Assembly: GCA_947500415.1 (NCBI GenBank)
Contig: CANMRT010000002.1
Coordinates: forward strand, 186,001-250,000
Source of the DNA: an uncultured Roseicyclus sp.
Lineage (GTDB): Bacteria > Pseudomonadota > Alphaproteobacteria > Rhodobacterales > Rhodobacteraceae
DNA: 64,000 bases
Direction of reading: 5' to 3'
Shown here piece by piece: positions 53,453-62,520 of the stretch (the stretch's first letter is position 1; each line of letters begins with the position of its first letter). Below the pieces are notes generated by a model, which saw only the letters and a program-made list of their open reading frames with translations, had not been told where the DNA came from and did no database searches. Made by a program: the position numbers and the translations under genes.

Positions 53453-53934
53453 CGCGGTTGATTGCGACGGTGGGCGGTGTGGGGCTGTTGCGGCCCGCGC
53501 CTGGGACTTGGGGCAGTCTTGTGGGGCTGGCGCTGGGGGTGGTGTTGCATATGCTGGGCGGCGCGCTCTTGCTGGTGTTGGCGACGCTTGCCGTGACGGC
53601 GCTCGGCTATTGGGCCGTGAACGTCGAGGTGGGCGCGTCAGAGGATGATCCGAGCGAGATCGTGATCGACGAGGTCGCCGGGCAATGGGTGGCGCTGTGG
53701 CCGGTGTCGGTGGGCGCATCACTGACGATGGTGGATATCCTGTCGCTCTATCCGGGTCTTATTACCGCGTTCCTCGCGTTCCGGTTCTTCGACATCCTCA
53801 AGCCCGGGCCTGTTGGATGGGCGGATCAGCAGCATGGCGCGTTTGGGATCATGGCCGACGACGTGATCGCGGGATGGCTCGCGGCAATGATCGTGGCGCT
53901 GTTCGCGGTGCTGGCACATCTGGTGTTCGTGTGA
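53449..53934 (+). CDS. pgpA: Phosphatidylglycerophosphatase A
   Basis: 161 residues, four hydrophobic segments. [18 protein letters not shown] and [16 protein letters not shown] are the PgpA signatures (Asp-Glu in DEVAGQ and the Pro-Gly-Thr-Gly/Trp loop). It dephosphorylates phosphatidylglycerol phosphate in the inner membrane. Overlaps ispDF and pncC by 4 bp each, so the three are coupled. Confidence 0.92.
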   Translation: MTRLIATVGGVGLLRPAPGTWGSLVGLALGVVLHMLGGALLLVLATLAVTALGYWAVNVEVGASEDDPSEIVIDEVAGQWVALWPVSVGASLTMVDILSLYPGLITAFLAFRFFDILKPGPVGWADQQHGAFGIMADDVIAGWLAAMIVALFAVLAHLVFV

Positions 53935-54407
53935 GTGCCGAGGCGGTCAATGAGGCGCTGCGGGCGGTAGGCAAAATGCTGGCCACTGCGGAGAGCTGCA
54001 CGGGCGGGTTGATTGCGGGGGCGGTAACGGATGTGCCGGGAAGCTCTGACGTTATGGACCGGGGCTTTGTGACCTATTCCAATGCTGCGAAGACCGAAAT
54101 GCTTGGCGTGGCCCCTGCCCTGATTGAGACGCACGGCGCGGTGTCGGAGCCTGTGGCGCATGCCATGGCTGAGGGGGCGCTTTCGCGGTCAGCGGCGGAT
54201 ATCGCGGTGTCCGTGACCGGCGTGGCTGGTCCCGGTGGGTCGGAGCACAAGCCCGAGGGCGTGGTGTGTTTCGGGCTTGCCATGGAGGGGCGCGAAACCT
54301 TGGTGGAGACGGTGCAATTCGGCGCGGTGGGGCGGCCGAACGTGCGACACCGGACAGTAAAGCACGCTCTTTCAATGATACTGGATGCGCTGAAATCTGA
54401 GGCGTAG
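53931..54407 (+). CDS. pncC: Nicotinamide-nucleotide amidase (CinA C-terminal domain)
   Basis: 158 residues, the stand-alone CinA_C form. ATAESCTGGLIAGAVTDVPGSS holds the catalytic Ser region, followed by GFVTYSNAAKTEMLGV, GAVSEPVAHAMAEGA, and VTGVAGPGGSEHKPEGVV. It recycles NMN to NaMN in pyridine nucleotide salvage. Starts at GTG 53931, overlapping the pgpA stop (GTGA). Confidence 0.93.
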   Translation: MSAEAVNEALRAVGKMLATAESCTGGLIAGAVTDVPGSSDVMDRGFVTYSNAAKTEMLGVAPALIETHGAVSEPVAHAMAEGALSRSAADIAVSVTGVAGPGGSEHKPEGVVCFGLAMEGRETLVETVQFGAVGRPNVRHRTVKHALSMILDALKSEA

Positions 54408-54574
54408 CCCAGTTCAGCTGCCTATTTTTCGCGCAGATTTGAAACCGCATAGGTTTTCAGCGCCTCAAACCCCCATTGCCTCTTTTTCCCGCAAGCGCTT
54501 CGCGGTCAGTCCCATTCCGGGAAGTGCGGTCTGGGAACCGCTTGAGAGAGATAACTGGGAAGGGGACATCCGAT

Positions 54575-55756
54575 ATGAACGGAGCCGATACCGCATGGAT
54601 CATCGTCGCAACGGCGCTGGTCCTGTTCATGACATTGCCTGGCCTTGCGCTGTTTTACGGGGGCCTTGTGCGCGCCCGCAACGTGCTGAGCGTCTTCATG
54701 CAATGCTTTTCGATTGCCTGTTTGATGAGCGTCCTCTGGTTGGCCGTGGGGTATTCCATCGCTTTTGGCGAGGCCAACGCGTTCTGGGGTGGGTTGGAGC
54801 ATGCCTTCCTTGCGGGCATCGACGCAGACACGCTGTCTGGCACGATCCCCGAAGTGCTGTTCTTTGCCTTTCAGATGACCTTCGCGATCATCACCCCTGC
54901 CCTGATCGTCGGCGCTTATGTGGAGCGGATCAGCTACGGCTTCGTGATGGCTTTCTCGGCGCTGTGGATGTTGATCTGCTACGCGCCGGTGGCCCATTGG
55001 ATCTGGGGCGGCGGATTGTTGGCCGGTGCGGAATGGTCGCTGTTTGAAAACGGCGTGAACGATTTCGCGGGCGGCATTGTGGTGCACCAGACTGCTGGTC
55101 TTGCCGCATTGATCCTCGCGTTCTTCCTGGGGCAGCGGAAGGACAAGTCCAAGCCGCCACACAATCCCGGCATGGTGATGATCGGGGCGGCGATGCTGTG
55201 GGTCGGTTGGTTCGGCTTCAACGGCGGCTCGCAACTGGCCGCGGACGGTGGCGCAGCGATGGCGCTGACGGTTACGCATATCTCGGCCGCGACGGCATCG
55301 CTGACCTGGGCGTTGTGGGAACGCATACGCTACGGGAAAGCCTCGCTCGTGGGCATGGTGACGGGCACGATTGCGGGCCTGGCCTCCATCACCCCTGCGT
55401 CGGGCTCGGTCGGGCCGGTTGAGGCGTTGATCATCGGCGGTGTTGCCGGTGTGATGTGTCAGGTGCTCTGCGGTGTCGTGAAGGATCTAATGAAGATCGA
55501 CGACACGCTTGATGTCTTCGCCGTGCACGGTGTGGGCGGCATGTTCGGCATCATCATGCTGGTTGTATTCGGCCATGCAGGTGCGACTGAACAGTTCGGC
55601 GGTTTGGCCGTGGTCGGCGCCTGGACGATTGTGACGACGACGGTGATCATTCTGGTCGTGAAAGCGATCTTCCAGCTGCGGGTTGAGGAAGAGGACGAAT
55701 ACACCGGCCTTGACCTGTCGTCCCATGGCGAGCGCGCCTACGACATGACGTCGTAA
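54575..55756 (+). CDS. amtB: Ammonium transporter
   Basis: 393 residues, about eleven transmembrane segments, no N-terminal signal peptide. ALFYGGLVRARNVLSVFMQ, GGIVVHQTAGLAALILA with the first pore His, VGWFGFNGGSQLAADG, and DVFAVHGVGGMFGIIML with the second pore His. Conducts ammonium; normally gated by the PII protein GlnK, but no glnK adjoins. GGGAAGGGGACATCC precedes ATG 54575. It stands near the ntr genes, which control nitrogen assimilation. A terminator follows. Confidence 0.96.
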   Translation: MNGADTAWIIVATALVLFMTLPGLALFYGGLVRARNVLSVFMQCFSIACLMSVLWLAVGYSIAFGEANAFWGGLEHAFLAGIDADTLSGTIPEVLFFAFQMTFAIITPALIVGAYVERISYGFVMAFSALWMLICYAPVAHWIWGGGLLAGAEWSLFENGVNDFAGGIVVHQTAGLAALILAFFLGQRKDKSKPPHNPGMVMIGAAMLWVGWFGFNGGSQLAADGGAAMALTVTHISAATASLTWALWERIRYGKASLVGMVTGTIAGLASITPASGSVGPVEALIIGGVAGVMCQVLCGVVKDLMKIDDTLDVFAVHGVGGMFGIIMLVVFGHAGATEQFGGLAVVGAWTIVTTTVIILVVKAIFQLRVEEEDEYTGLDLSSHGERAYDMTS

Positions 55757-55780
55757 GTTGCTCTTAAAGATTTAAGAGAG

Positions 55781-55811
55781 CGCCCGGCTATTGGTCGGGC
55801 GTTTCCTTTTT
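55781..55811 (+). terminator. Intrinsic terminator after amtB
   Basis: CGCCCG/CGGGCG (55781-55786 with 55796-55801) with a 9-nt loop and a T-rich tail TTTCCTTTTT. A separate 8-bp inverted repeat CTCTTAAA/TTTAAGAG (55761-55778) with a 2-nt centre lies just before it. Confidence 0.75.
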
Positions 55812-55861
55812 GGGTCTGGAAAGAAGGGGATCGGCCACCTTTGGCCTTGTCCCGAGCTCGG

Positions 55862-56326
55862 TCAGGCGGTTTCGGCAGCCCCTGCCCCGTAGAGCGCATG
55901 GGCCCGTGTTTCGAACGCGCGGACGATGCGTTGCATGGCGTCCATGAAGAACAGGCCAGCCGCCCCTTGCAGCAGGCGGTTCTTGAATTCGAAATCGACG
56001 TGGAAGTTCACGTCACAGCCGGTTTCGGTCTCCACAAACTCCCAGTTGGAGATGAGGTGTTTGAACGGTCCGTCGACGTATTCGGTGTCGATCCGGCGGG
56101 TTTCCTCAAACAGGGTCACGCGGCTGAGGAACTTTTCGCGGAACATCTTAAAGCCCACGACCATGTCGGCATGCATCAGCGCGTGGTCGCCCTTATCCTC
56201 GACCGAGCGCACACGGGTGGCGATGGTCCATGGAATGAAATCGGGATACCGGGCCACGTCGGCGACCAGATCGTACATTTGCTGCGCCGTGTAGGGCAGC
56301 TTGCGGGTCTCAGAGTGGGTGGGCAT
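55862..56326 (-). CDS. START/COQ10-type protein, RatA-like
   Basis: 154 residues of the polyketide-cyclase/ubiquinone-binding family. YTAQQMYDLVADVARYPDFIPW opens the fold, followed by ADMVVGFKMFREKFLSRV, GPFKHLISNWEF and the C-terminal FEFKNRLLQGAAGLFF. The family contains COQ10, which chaperones ubiquinone, and RatA, which inhibits ribosome association. Which role applies cannot be told. Start 56326 follows GGCGAAAGGGGCCC. Its start is divergent from hpt. Confidence 0.88.
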   Translation of the reverse strand: MPTHSETRKLPYTAQQMYDLVADVARYPDFIPWTIATRVRSVEDKGDHALMHADMVVGFKMFREKFLSRVTLFEETRRIDTEYVDGPFKHLISNWEFVETETGCDVNFHVDFEFKNRLLQGAAGLFFMDAMQRIVRAFETRAHALYGAGAAETA

Positions 56327-56421
56327 GGGCCCCTTTCGCCTTTTCGTCCTGAGAGTCATGTCATAAACCTGTCCGGCGATTGCAAGGTTCCAGCAGTCGG
56401 TTTGGGGGATTTGGGGGCGAA

Positions 56422-56961
56422 ATGGCGCAGCAGGGTTACACTGTCGAAAAGATGATTTCGGCCAAGGCGATTGCCGCGCGGATCGAGGATCTGGCCCGCG
56501 AGATCGAGGCCGAGTTCAAGGGCACCGACAAACTGGTGGTTGTTGGGCTGTTGCGAGGGAGCTTCGTGTTCATTGCCGATCTGGTGCGCGAGATCGACCT
56601 GCCGGTGGAGGTCGATTTTTTGGAGGCGTCGAGCTACGGCAATGCGATGGAAAGCTCGCGCGAGGTGCGCATCCTGAAGGACTTGCGCGGGGAAATTCAG
56701 GGGCGGGATGTGCTGGTTGTCGAGGATATCGTTGATACCGGGCACACGCTGAAGCACGTTGTGGGTCTTCTGGCGCAGCGTGAACCGGCGCGGATGAAGA
56801 CGATTGCGCTACTGGACAAGCCGACCCGGCGCGAAGTGGATGTGCGGGCCGATTGGATCGGATTTGAGATCCCGGACGAGTTTGTTGTGGGCTATGGCAT
56901 TGATTACGCGCAGCGAAATCGGAACATGCCGTTCATTGGCAAAGTGACTATGGACGGATAG
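56422..56961 (+). CDS. hpt: Hypoxanthine phosphoribosyltransferase
   Basis: 179 residues. PRPP motif [17 protein letters not shown] (about 102-118); earlier [19 protein letters not shown]; Mg- and base-binding part [36 protein letters not shown] and [18 protein letters not shown] near the end. Purine salvage. The start is set by GGGGGCGAAATG; the longer frame upstream is not supported. Confidence 0.95.
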   Translation: MAQQGYTVEKMISAKAIAARIEDLAREIEAEFKGTDKLVVVGLLRGSFVFIADLVREIDLPVEVDFLEASSYGNAMESSREVRILKDLRGEIQGRDVLVVEDIVDTGHTLKHVVGLLAQREPARMKTIALLDKPTRREVDVRADWIGFEIPDEFVVGYGIDYAQRNRNMPFIGKVTMDG

Positions 56962-57073
56962 CCTGTGGCTATCCCGCAACGAGCTTACCCGACGTAAGAC
57001 GCGTCCCGAATTTCCTTGTGACTCATGCAATGCGTCCAAGCATTATTGGGTCATTCGATCATTGGGGGCGATC

Positions 57074-58045
57074 ATGAACAGATTTTTCAGCACCACCGCT
57101 ATACTTCTCGCACTGACCACAGCGCCGGCGTTTGCCGGGCCAATTGATCCCAGCTATGCGCCAAGTGGCACGATCACCTTTGGCTTTCTGAACTTCGACA
57201 ACGGGCTCGCAAGCGACGACCAGCAGTTCTACGATATCGAGATCAACGGGCGCATTCCGCTGAGCGCGGCCTTTGGCATTGAATACGGAGCGGACGTTGG
57301 CGGCCTGTTCGGCGAGGATCTGAACTACAATGCCTATACGCTCTACGGATATTACGAAGTTGCACCGGGCCAGGAGCTGCAAGCGGGTCTTGCGCCATCG
57401 GCGCTCGAAATCCTGTTGCGGGATGACAGGTTGGCGTATGGCGAGTTCCAGACCGATACCACGCTACTGTTCCTGACCGCTCCGGTTGCGGAGTTGATCC
57501 GCCGGGACGAAGATGAAAGCTATATCGCGCTACGCTACGCTGGTGAATTTGGCGCCATTCGCGTGGCGGCTTCCGGCCATTTCAATTCCGATGGTGACGG
57601 GTCGATCTATTCGGCAGCAGCCCGGTATCAGAGCGTGGATGATGCTGTGGTGGATTATTGGGTTGGTGGCGGGCTAGAGACCGTTGAAAGCCCATCGGCA
57701 GATAATTCAACGCGGACATTTCTGGCTGGCGGGTTAGACTTCGGCGACGTCGATGTGACCATTGAATACGTTCTGGGGGACTCGCCAATTTTCGGTCCGG
57801 ACACCTCGGTCGTGAGCGGCGAAGTTCTGTACGGGCCGCGATCTCCTGGGTTCCTTGGTGATCTGGCGTTCGCGTTTGAATACACCTACGGCTCGGCAAA
57901 CTCGGGCGACTTTTCGATCTATGGGATCGGCGCGGAGTATACCCACGAGTCCGGTTTAGGTGTGGCGGGGTCGTTCAGTCGGCGAGAATCTTCGGGCTCA
58001 CTGGACGTGGACCAAATGGTGCTTGAGGCATTCCTGACGTTCTAG
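57074..58045 (+). CDS. Outer-membrane beta-barrel protein, porin-like
   Basis: 323 residues with signal peptide FFSTTAILLALTTAPAFAGP (about 4-23). The mature sequence alternates short polar and nonpolar strands (SGTITFGFLNFDNGL, AYTLYGYYEVAPGQELQAGL, VDVTIEYVLGDSPIF) and ends in Phe (EAFLTF), the pattern of a beta-barrel with C-terminal aromatic. It resembles roseobacter porins in layout; substrate is not known. GGGGGCGATC precedes ATG 57074. Confidence 0.78.
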   Translation: MNRFFSTTAILLALTTAPAFAGPIDPSYAPSGTITFGFLNFDNGLASDDQQFYDIEINGRIPLSAAFGIEYGADVGGLFGEDLNYNAYTLYGYYEVAPGQELQAGLAPSALEILLRDDRLAYGEFQTDTTLLFLTAPVAELIRRDEDESYIALRYAGEFGAIRVAASGHFNSDGDGSIYSAAARYQSVDDAVVDYWVGGGLETVESPSADNSTRTFLAGGLDFGDVDVTIEYVLGDSPIFGPDTSVVSGEVLYGPRSPGFLGDLAFAFEYTYGSANSGDFSIYGIGAEYTHESGLGVAGSFSRRESSGSLDVDQMVLEAFLTF

Positions 58046-58194
58046 ACCTCAAGGCTTGGCAGAGTTTCGCCGCCTATGCAGGCAAACACAGGCACCGTGC
58101 GCCAGTGCACGTAGCGGTGTGTTGACAGGTTGTCGCAGGTCCTTAGGCTTTCGGGACTGGACGATGCCAGTTCACGCCAACACGGAGCCAGCCC

Positions 58195-58656
58195 ATGATC
58201 CATTCCAGACTTATTCTTTCCGCCGCCCTCGCCGGTGGTGTTGCCCTGAGCGCCACGGCCCAGGAGAGCAATCCTGCCGTTGATGCGCGCCAAGGCCAGT
58301 TTCAGATCATGGCGCTGAACATCGGTGTTTTGGGCAATATGGCCCGCGGCAATACTGAGTATGACGCGGAAGCCGCACAGGCTGCGGCCAACAACCTTCT
58401 GACGATGAGCCAGATTGACCAGCGCTTCCACTGGGTTCCCGGCACCGACAATGAAAGCATCGAAGGCACCCGCGCCCTGCCTGCTATCTGGGAAGAGGGC
58501 AGCCGTGTGATAGAGATTTGGGGTGAGTTTGGTACGGGCGCAGAAGGCCTTGCCGCTGTCGCCGGTGACGGGCTTGATGCGATGCGCGCGGCCCTTGGCC
58601 CCGTGGGGGCAGCTTGCGGATCCTGCCACGACGATTACCGCGCCGCCGCCAACTGA
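58195..58656 (+). CDS. Cytochrome c' (class II cytochrome c556-type)
   Basis: 153 residues. Signal peptide ILSAALAGGVALSATAQE (about 6-23) and a four-helix bundle with the haem motif CGSCH close to the C-terminus (CGSCHDDYRAAAN), as in class II cytochromes. Located in the periplasm; may bind NO or carry electrons. The next gene, a dihaem cytochrome, starts 3 bp after its stop. Confidence 0.92.
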   Translation: MIHSRLILSAALAGGVALSATAQESNPAVDARQGQFQIMALNIGVLGNMARGNTEYDAEAAQAAANNLLTMSQIDQRFHWVPGTDNESIEGTRALPAIWEEGSRVIEIWGEFGTGAEGLAAVAGDGLDAMRAALGPVGAACGSCHDDYRAAAN

Positions 58657-58658
58657 TC

Positions 58659-59549
58659 ATGCGCGGCTTTGTCCGCTTTGTGTTGATCCTGGGCCTTGTC
58701 GCGGTTGCGGCAGGGCTCTGGTTGACGCGGCCCATCTCGATCCCGGAGGAAGAGGTCGCGGGGCTGACCGGCGATGCGGAGGCCGGTGAAGCGGTGTTCT
58801 GGGCTGCCGGATGCGCGTCGTGCCATTCCGCGGATGAAGCCGAGGGCGAGGCACGCCTTGTACTAAGCGGCGGGCAGGCTTTTCCTAGCGATTTCGGCAC
58901 GTTCCGGGCGCCCAATATCTCAAGTAACCCCGAGCACGGGATTGGCGATTGGACGCTGGCGGAATTTCTGACGGCGCTTCAAAACGGGATAAGCCCTGAG
59001 GGGCAGCACTACTATCCCGCATTCCCTTACACCGCCTACCGGCTGGCTGAGCGCCAAGATTTGGTGGACCTGTTTGCCTTCATGCAAACGCTGCCGGCCT
59101 CAGACGCGATCTCCCTGCCCCATGAGGTTGGATTTCCATTCTCCATCCGGCGGGCTGTTGGGGCGTGGAACTTGCTGCATCTGCGTGATGAGTTCACCGT
59201 CGAAGACCCGCTTTCGGACGAGGAGACGCGGGGGCGCTATCTGGCAGAGGCGCTGGCCCATTGCGGTGAGTGTCATACGCCAAGGAATGCATTGGGTGGG
59301 TTGGACCGTGGGGCATGGTTGACCGGTGCCCCGGATCCGTCCGGGCAGGGTCGTATCCCCGACCTGACACCTGAGGCGCTTGGATGGTCCACCGGTGAAA
59401 TCGCGGCCTATCTGAATGACGGCTTCACGCCCGATTTCGACGTCGCAGGCGGGCACATGCAATCGGTGATCCAGAACATGGCGCGATTGACCGAAGCCGA
59501 CCGTGCCGCCATCGCCGCCTATTTGCTGCACGCACGCGATGACAATTAA
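58659..59549 (+). CDS. Dihaem cytochrome c, membrane-anchored
   Basis: 296 residues. N-terminal anchor FVLILGLVAVAAGLWL (about 7-22). Two haem motifs, CASCH (about 55) and CGECH (about 200), each within a class I cytochrome c fold, with the ligand Met candidates in LFAFMQTLP and GGHMQSVIQNMA. Resembles cytochrome subunits of alcohol, gluconate or thiosulfate dehydrogenases and probably accepts electrons from a periplasmic enzyme. Cotranscribed with cytochrome c'. Confidence 0.9.
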   Translation: MRGFVRFVLILGLVAVAAGLWLTRPISIPEEEVAGLTGDAEAGEAVFWAAGCASCHSADEAEGEARLVLSGGQAFPSDFGTFRAPNISSNPEHGIGDWTLAEFLTALQNGISPEGQHYYPAFPYTAYRLAERQDLVDLFAFMQTLPASDAISLPHEVGFPFSIRRAVGAWNLLHLRDEFTVEDPLSDEETRGRYLAEALAHCGECHTPRNALGGLDRGAWLTGAPDPSGQGRIPDLTPEALGWSTGEIAAYLNDGFTPDFDVAGGHMQSVIQNMARLTEADRAAIAAYLLHARDDN

Positions 59550-59611
59550 CCAGACCGAAAGACGAAGCGCAGTAAGCCGACAGTGACTGAGAGATCTATC
59601 CCGGGTTTGCC

Positions 59612-61030
59612 ATGGCTGCTTCGCTTCAACACTCCTCCTCCGTTGCAGATCATGACACCGGCCATGCCGCGCTCGCGCAATTGGGGGCGTTGGCTGAGCA
59701 GACGGGCCAAAACATAGTTGAGCTTGCCGGCGCCTTGGAGATGATCGATGCCGATGCGGCGGCGCAACTGGATGTCGTTGAAGATGTCTCGGCCCAGGCC
59801 CGTGATCTGACGCGTATGACCCACGATATGACCGACGGGCTAGGCGCTGTGGCCAAGGCCAATACACGCGCATTGGAGTCAGTCGAAGGATCGGTCGCGG
59901 CCCTGCGCAAGTCGACCGAACAATCGCGCGAGGTCGCGGAATGGGTTGGTGAGTTGGACAGCTCGCTCGCCTCAGTCGAGACGACGTTGAAGTCGGTACG
60001 CTTGGCAAACCAGCGCATCGCCGAGATCGCCAGACAAGTGAACATTCTTGCCGTCAATGCCCGGATCGAGGCTGCGCGCGCAGGCGACATGGGGCGCGGG
60101 TTTGCGGTGGTGGCCGAGGCGATCAATGCCCTGTCCAAGGAAACGGCCGATGCGGCGCAGGACGTTTCGACCACTACGGAAACGCTCAAGACGCTGGTTG
60201 TGGACCTGCGCGAGGACACCGTAACGGTCACACAAAACGCAGAAGCGGTGCTGGAGGGCGCGGCCAATGCCGACGGATCCCTTGCGCAGATCAGCGATGA
60301 TGTGCGCGCGGCCACCCATGACGCGCTGCAGGTCAGCCAATCCGCGCAACAAGCACGTGGGGCGATTGATCGTTTCTCCCCCGCCTTTGCGGGGCTGAGC
60401 ACGGCGCTTCGCAACACGGCCAAAGGGGTTCATGGCGCCACTGAGCGGGCTGAGACGATTGTCGATATCTCAGAACACGCCGTGCAGCTGGCAGTGCAAA
60501 TGGGGGCGTCTTCAAAGGACAGCAGTTTGATTGAGCTGGTACAGGATCGCGCCGCTGATGTTGGCGCCTTGTTCGAGCAAGCGATCCGAGGCGGTCAAAT
60601 CAGCGAAGAGGCGCTTTTTGATACACGTTACGAACCGCTTCCCGGCACCAATCCGCAGCAGTTGATGGCGCGTTTCACCAGACTGACGGATACGGTGTTG
60701 CCACCGGTACAGGAGCCCATCCTGGATGAAGACCCCCGCATCATCTTTTGCATCGCGGTGGATCGGAACGGCTATCTGCCGACGCATAATGTAAAATTCT
60801 CGCAACCGCAGGGAAACGATCCGGTGTGGAACGCGGCCCATTGCCGGAACCGACGCCTGTTCAACGACCGCGTCGGATTGAAAGCAGGACAGAACACTGC
60901 GCCGTTCCTGATGCAGACCTACCGCCGCGATATGGGCGGCGGCAGTTTCGTGTTGATGAAGGACCTTTCCGCCCCAATCCACGTGAATGGACGTCATTGG
61001 GGCGGGTTGCGCATGGGCGTGACGCCGTAA
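59612..61030 (+). CDS. Soluble methyl-accepting chemotaxis protein
   Basis: 472 residues and no transmembrane segment. A coiled-coil signalling domain occupies about 40-290, with the hairpin tip as RQVNILAVNARIEAARAGDMGRGF-type sequence (tip motif near residue 150, Glu-Ala-Ala-Arg-Ala-Gly). The last 130 residues form another domain with IIFCIAVDRNGYLPTHNVKF and NRRLFNDRVGLKAGQN, known from cytoplasmic MCPs and from kinases but without an assigned ligand. Such proteins may act in cytoplasmic chemoreceptor arrays or in other pathways. No che genes are nearby. Confidence 0.9.
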   Translation: MAASLQHSSSVADHDTGHAALAQLGALAEQTGQNIVELAGALEMIDADAAAQLDVVEDVSAQARDLTRMTHDMTDGLGAVAKANTRALESVEGSVAALRKSTEQSREVAEWVGELDSSLASVETTLKSVRLANQRIAEIARQVNILAVNARIEAARAGDMGRGFAVVAEAINALSKETADAAQDVSTTTETLKTLVVDLREDTVTVTQNAEAVLEGAANADGSLAQISDDVRAATHDALQVSQSAQQARGAIDRFSPAFAGLSTALRNTAKGVHGATERAETIVDISEHAVQLAVQMGASSKDSSLIELVQDRAADVGALFEQAIRGGQISEEALFDTRYEPLPGTNPQQLMARFTRLTDTVLPPVQEPILDEDPRIIFCIAVDRNGYLPTHNVKFSQPQGNDPVWNAAHCRNRRLFNDRVGLKAGQNTAPFLMQTYRRDMGGGSFVLMKDLSAPIHVNGRHWGGLRMGVTP

Positions 61031-61065
61031 GCGAAGGTTCTGGCGTTCGCGTTTTCGGTGGCAAG

Positions 61066-62445
61066 TTAGTGGGTCTGCAGGAGTTGAGCCGAACGCGCGA
61101 TGGCGGCACCGCGATCTGCGGCGCTTAACTCACCAGCGAGATCAATGCAGTTTTCGCGGTACTCGGCGCGTGTCTGAGGATTTTCCTCGCGCTCGGCACT
61201 GAAATGGCACCAGGCGACGCCTTCGACCGGATCAACCGGTGACTTGGTGGTGTCGGTCAGGATGTAGGCCAGGTTCTGCGCCCCGAGCGTATGACCGCCC
61301 TCAGCCGCGCGCTGATAAAGATGCGCCGCACCTGCGATGTCGATCACACCGCCCAGGCCTTGCTGCAACATCACACCTAGATCGTTGATCGCACCGAGGT
61401 CATTCTGCTCGGCGGCATGGGTCAGAAGGCGGCGTGCTTCGGGGTAGTCAACCGGACCACCAACGCCATCCCAATGCAGATAGCTGAGCGAGACGCTGGC
61501 ATCGAGGTTGCCCATGTCGTGGCCGATTTCATAAAGGGCGCGTGCGCGAACAGCATCGTCGGGGACGGTCTGATCGCCGTCGACCAGAAGGTCGGCAAGG
61601 TTGACGTGGGACCATTCATCCCCCGCTGAGATCCCACGCTCGTACCATTCGGCAGCGCGGCGCAAATTGACTGGCACACCGGTGGCCCCGTAGTTAAACA
61701 GCAACGCCATATCATTGGCGGCGGCCGCATCGCCCAGATCCCAGGCTTGCAGGTAAAGGCTTTCCGCGCGCGGAACGTCTTCGGGGCCACCGACCGAGAA
61801 TTCGAGCATATAGCCAAGCATCCGCATGCCACGGGCGGACCCCACAGCAACGGTGCGTTCGGCCCATTGCCGAGCAAGGATCGGGTCATCGGGAAAGCCG
61901 TCGCGCCCGTTTAGGTACATGTTGGCCAGGTTTGCGGCGGCATTAGGCTCATCCGCGTTGGCGGCGCGAGTATAAAGATCAACAATCGCGGTCCAGTTCT
62001 GTGGGCCCAGGTGCCCCTGTTCCTGCATCAACGCGTAGCTGTTCATGGCAAATTCATTACCGGCCGCGACGGCGAGTTCATAAAGGCCCTGTGCGCGGGG
62101 CAGATCAACGGCCTGCCCGAGAAGACCATGGTGGTAGACGCGCGCGAGGTTGTGCTGACCACCGTTAAAGCCGAGATCGGCGGAGCGTGTGTAAAGCTCT
62201 AACGCGCGGGTAGGATCGACCGGCAAGCCACCCAATCCATCGTCATACATCAGCGCTAGAAGGTTCATCGCCTCGGCATCGCCGGCGTCGACCAAAGGCA
62301 TCATCAGTTCCGCTGCGCGCGCGAAGTCGCCCGCGTCATAGGCGGCGCGGGCGTCATCATAGGTTTGAGCAGACAGAGGAAGAGACAGGGCAGCCGCGAG
62401 GGCAGCGGCCAAAGCGATGGTCGAAAAACGGGTCATGAGGGGCAT
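61066..62445 (-). CDS. Sel1-like repeat protein, exported
   Basis: 459 residues. Signal peptide LAAALAAALSLPLSAQ (about 12-27) followed by about ten Sel1-type TPR repeats with the pattern A-x-x-L-Y-x-x-A-A-x-x-G (ALMYDDGLGGLPVDP, LARVYHHGLLGQAVDL, LADLLVDGDQTVPDD). Solvent-exposed helical scaffold in the periplasm. Role unknown; Sel1 proteins often mediate envelope or secretion complexes. A second ATG 9 bp downstream (62436) is equally possible; neither has a clear ribosome binding site. Confidence 0.88.
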   Translation of the reverse strand: MPLMTRFSTIALAAALAAALSLPLSAQTYDDARAAYDAGDFARAAELMMPLVDAGDAEAMNLLALMYDDGLGGLPVDPTRALELYTRSADLGFNGGQHNLARVYHHGLLGQAVDLPRAQGLYELAVAAGNEFAMNSYALMQEQGHLGPQNWTAIVDLYTRAANADEPNAAANLANMYLNGRDGFPDDPILARQWAERTVAVGSARGMRMLGYMLEFSVGGPEDVPRAESLYLQAWDLGDAAAANDMALLFNYGATGVPVNLRRAAEWYERGISAGDEWSHVNLADLLVDGDQTVPDDAVRARALYEIGHDMGNLDASVSLSYLHWDGVGGPVDYPEARRLLTHAAEQNDLGAINDLGVMLQQGLGGVIDIAGAAHLYQRAAEGGHTLGAQNLAYILTDTTKSPVDPVEGVAWCHFSAEREENPQTRAEYRENCIDLAGELSAADRGAAIARSAQLLQTH

Positions 62446-62520
62446 CCAGCAGTGAAGGGTGCCCTTAGTATAGACACCCGCCCTGCCCGTGCGAAGTCAG
62501 GTTTTCCCTAGGTGGCCGCT

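Noticed and set aside
52580-53722. 380-codon minus-strand frame rich in Arg and Pro
   Set aside because: Antisense to ispDF and pgpA, low complexity, no motif.
53685-53930. Extended N-terminus of the pncC product
   Set aside because: This part overlaps pgpA in another frame; GTG 53931 gives the normal protein and the common 4-bp overlap.
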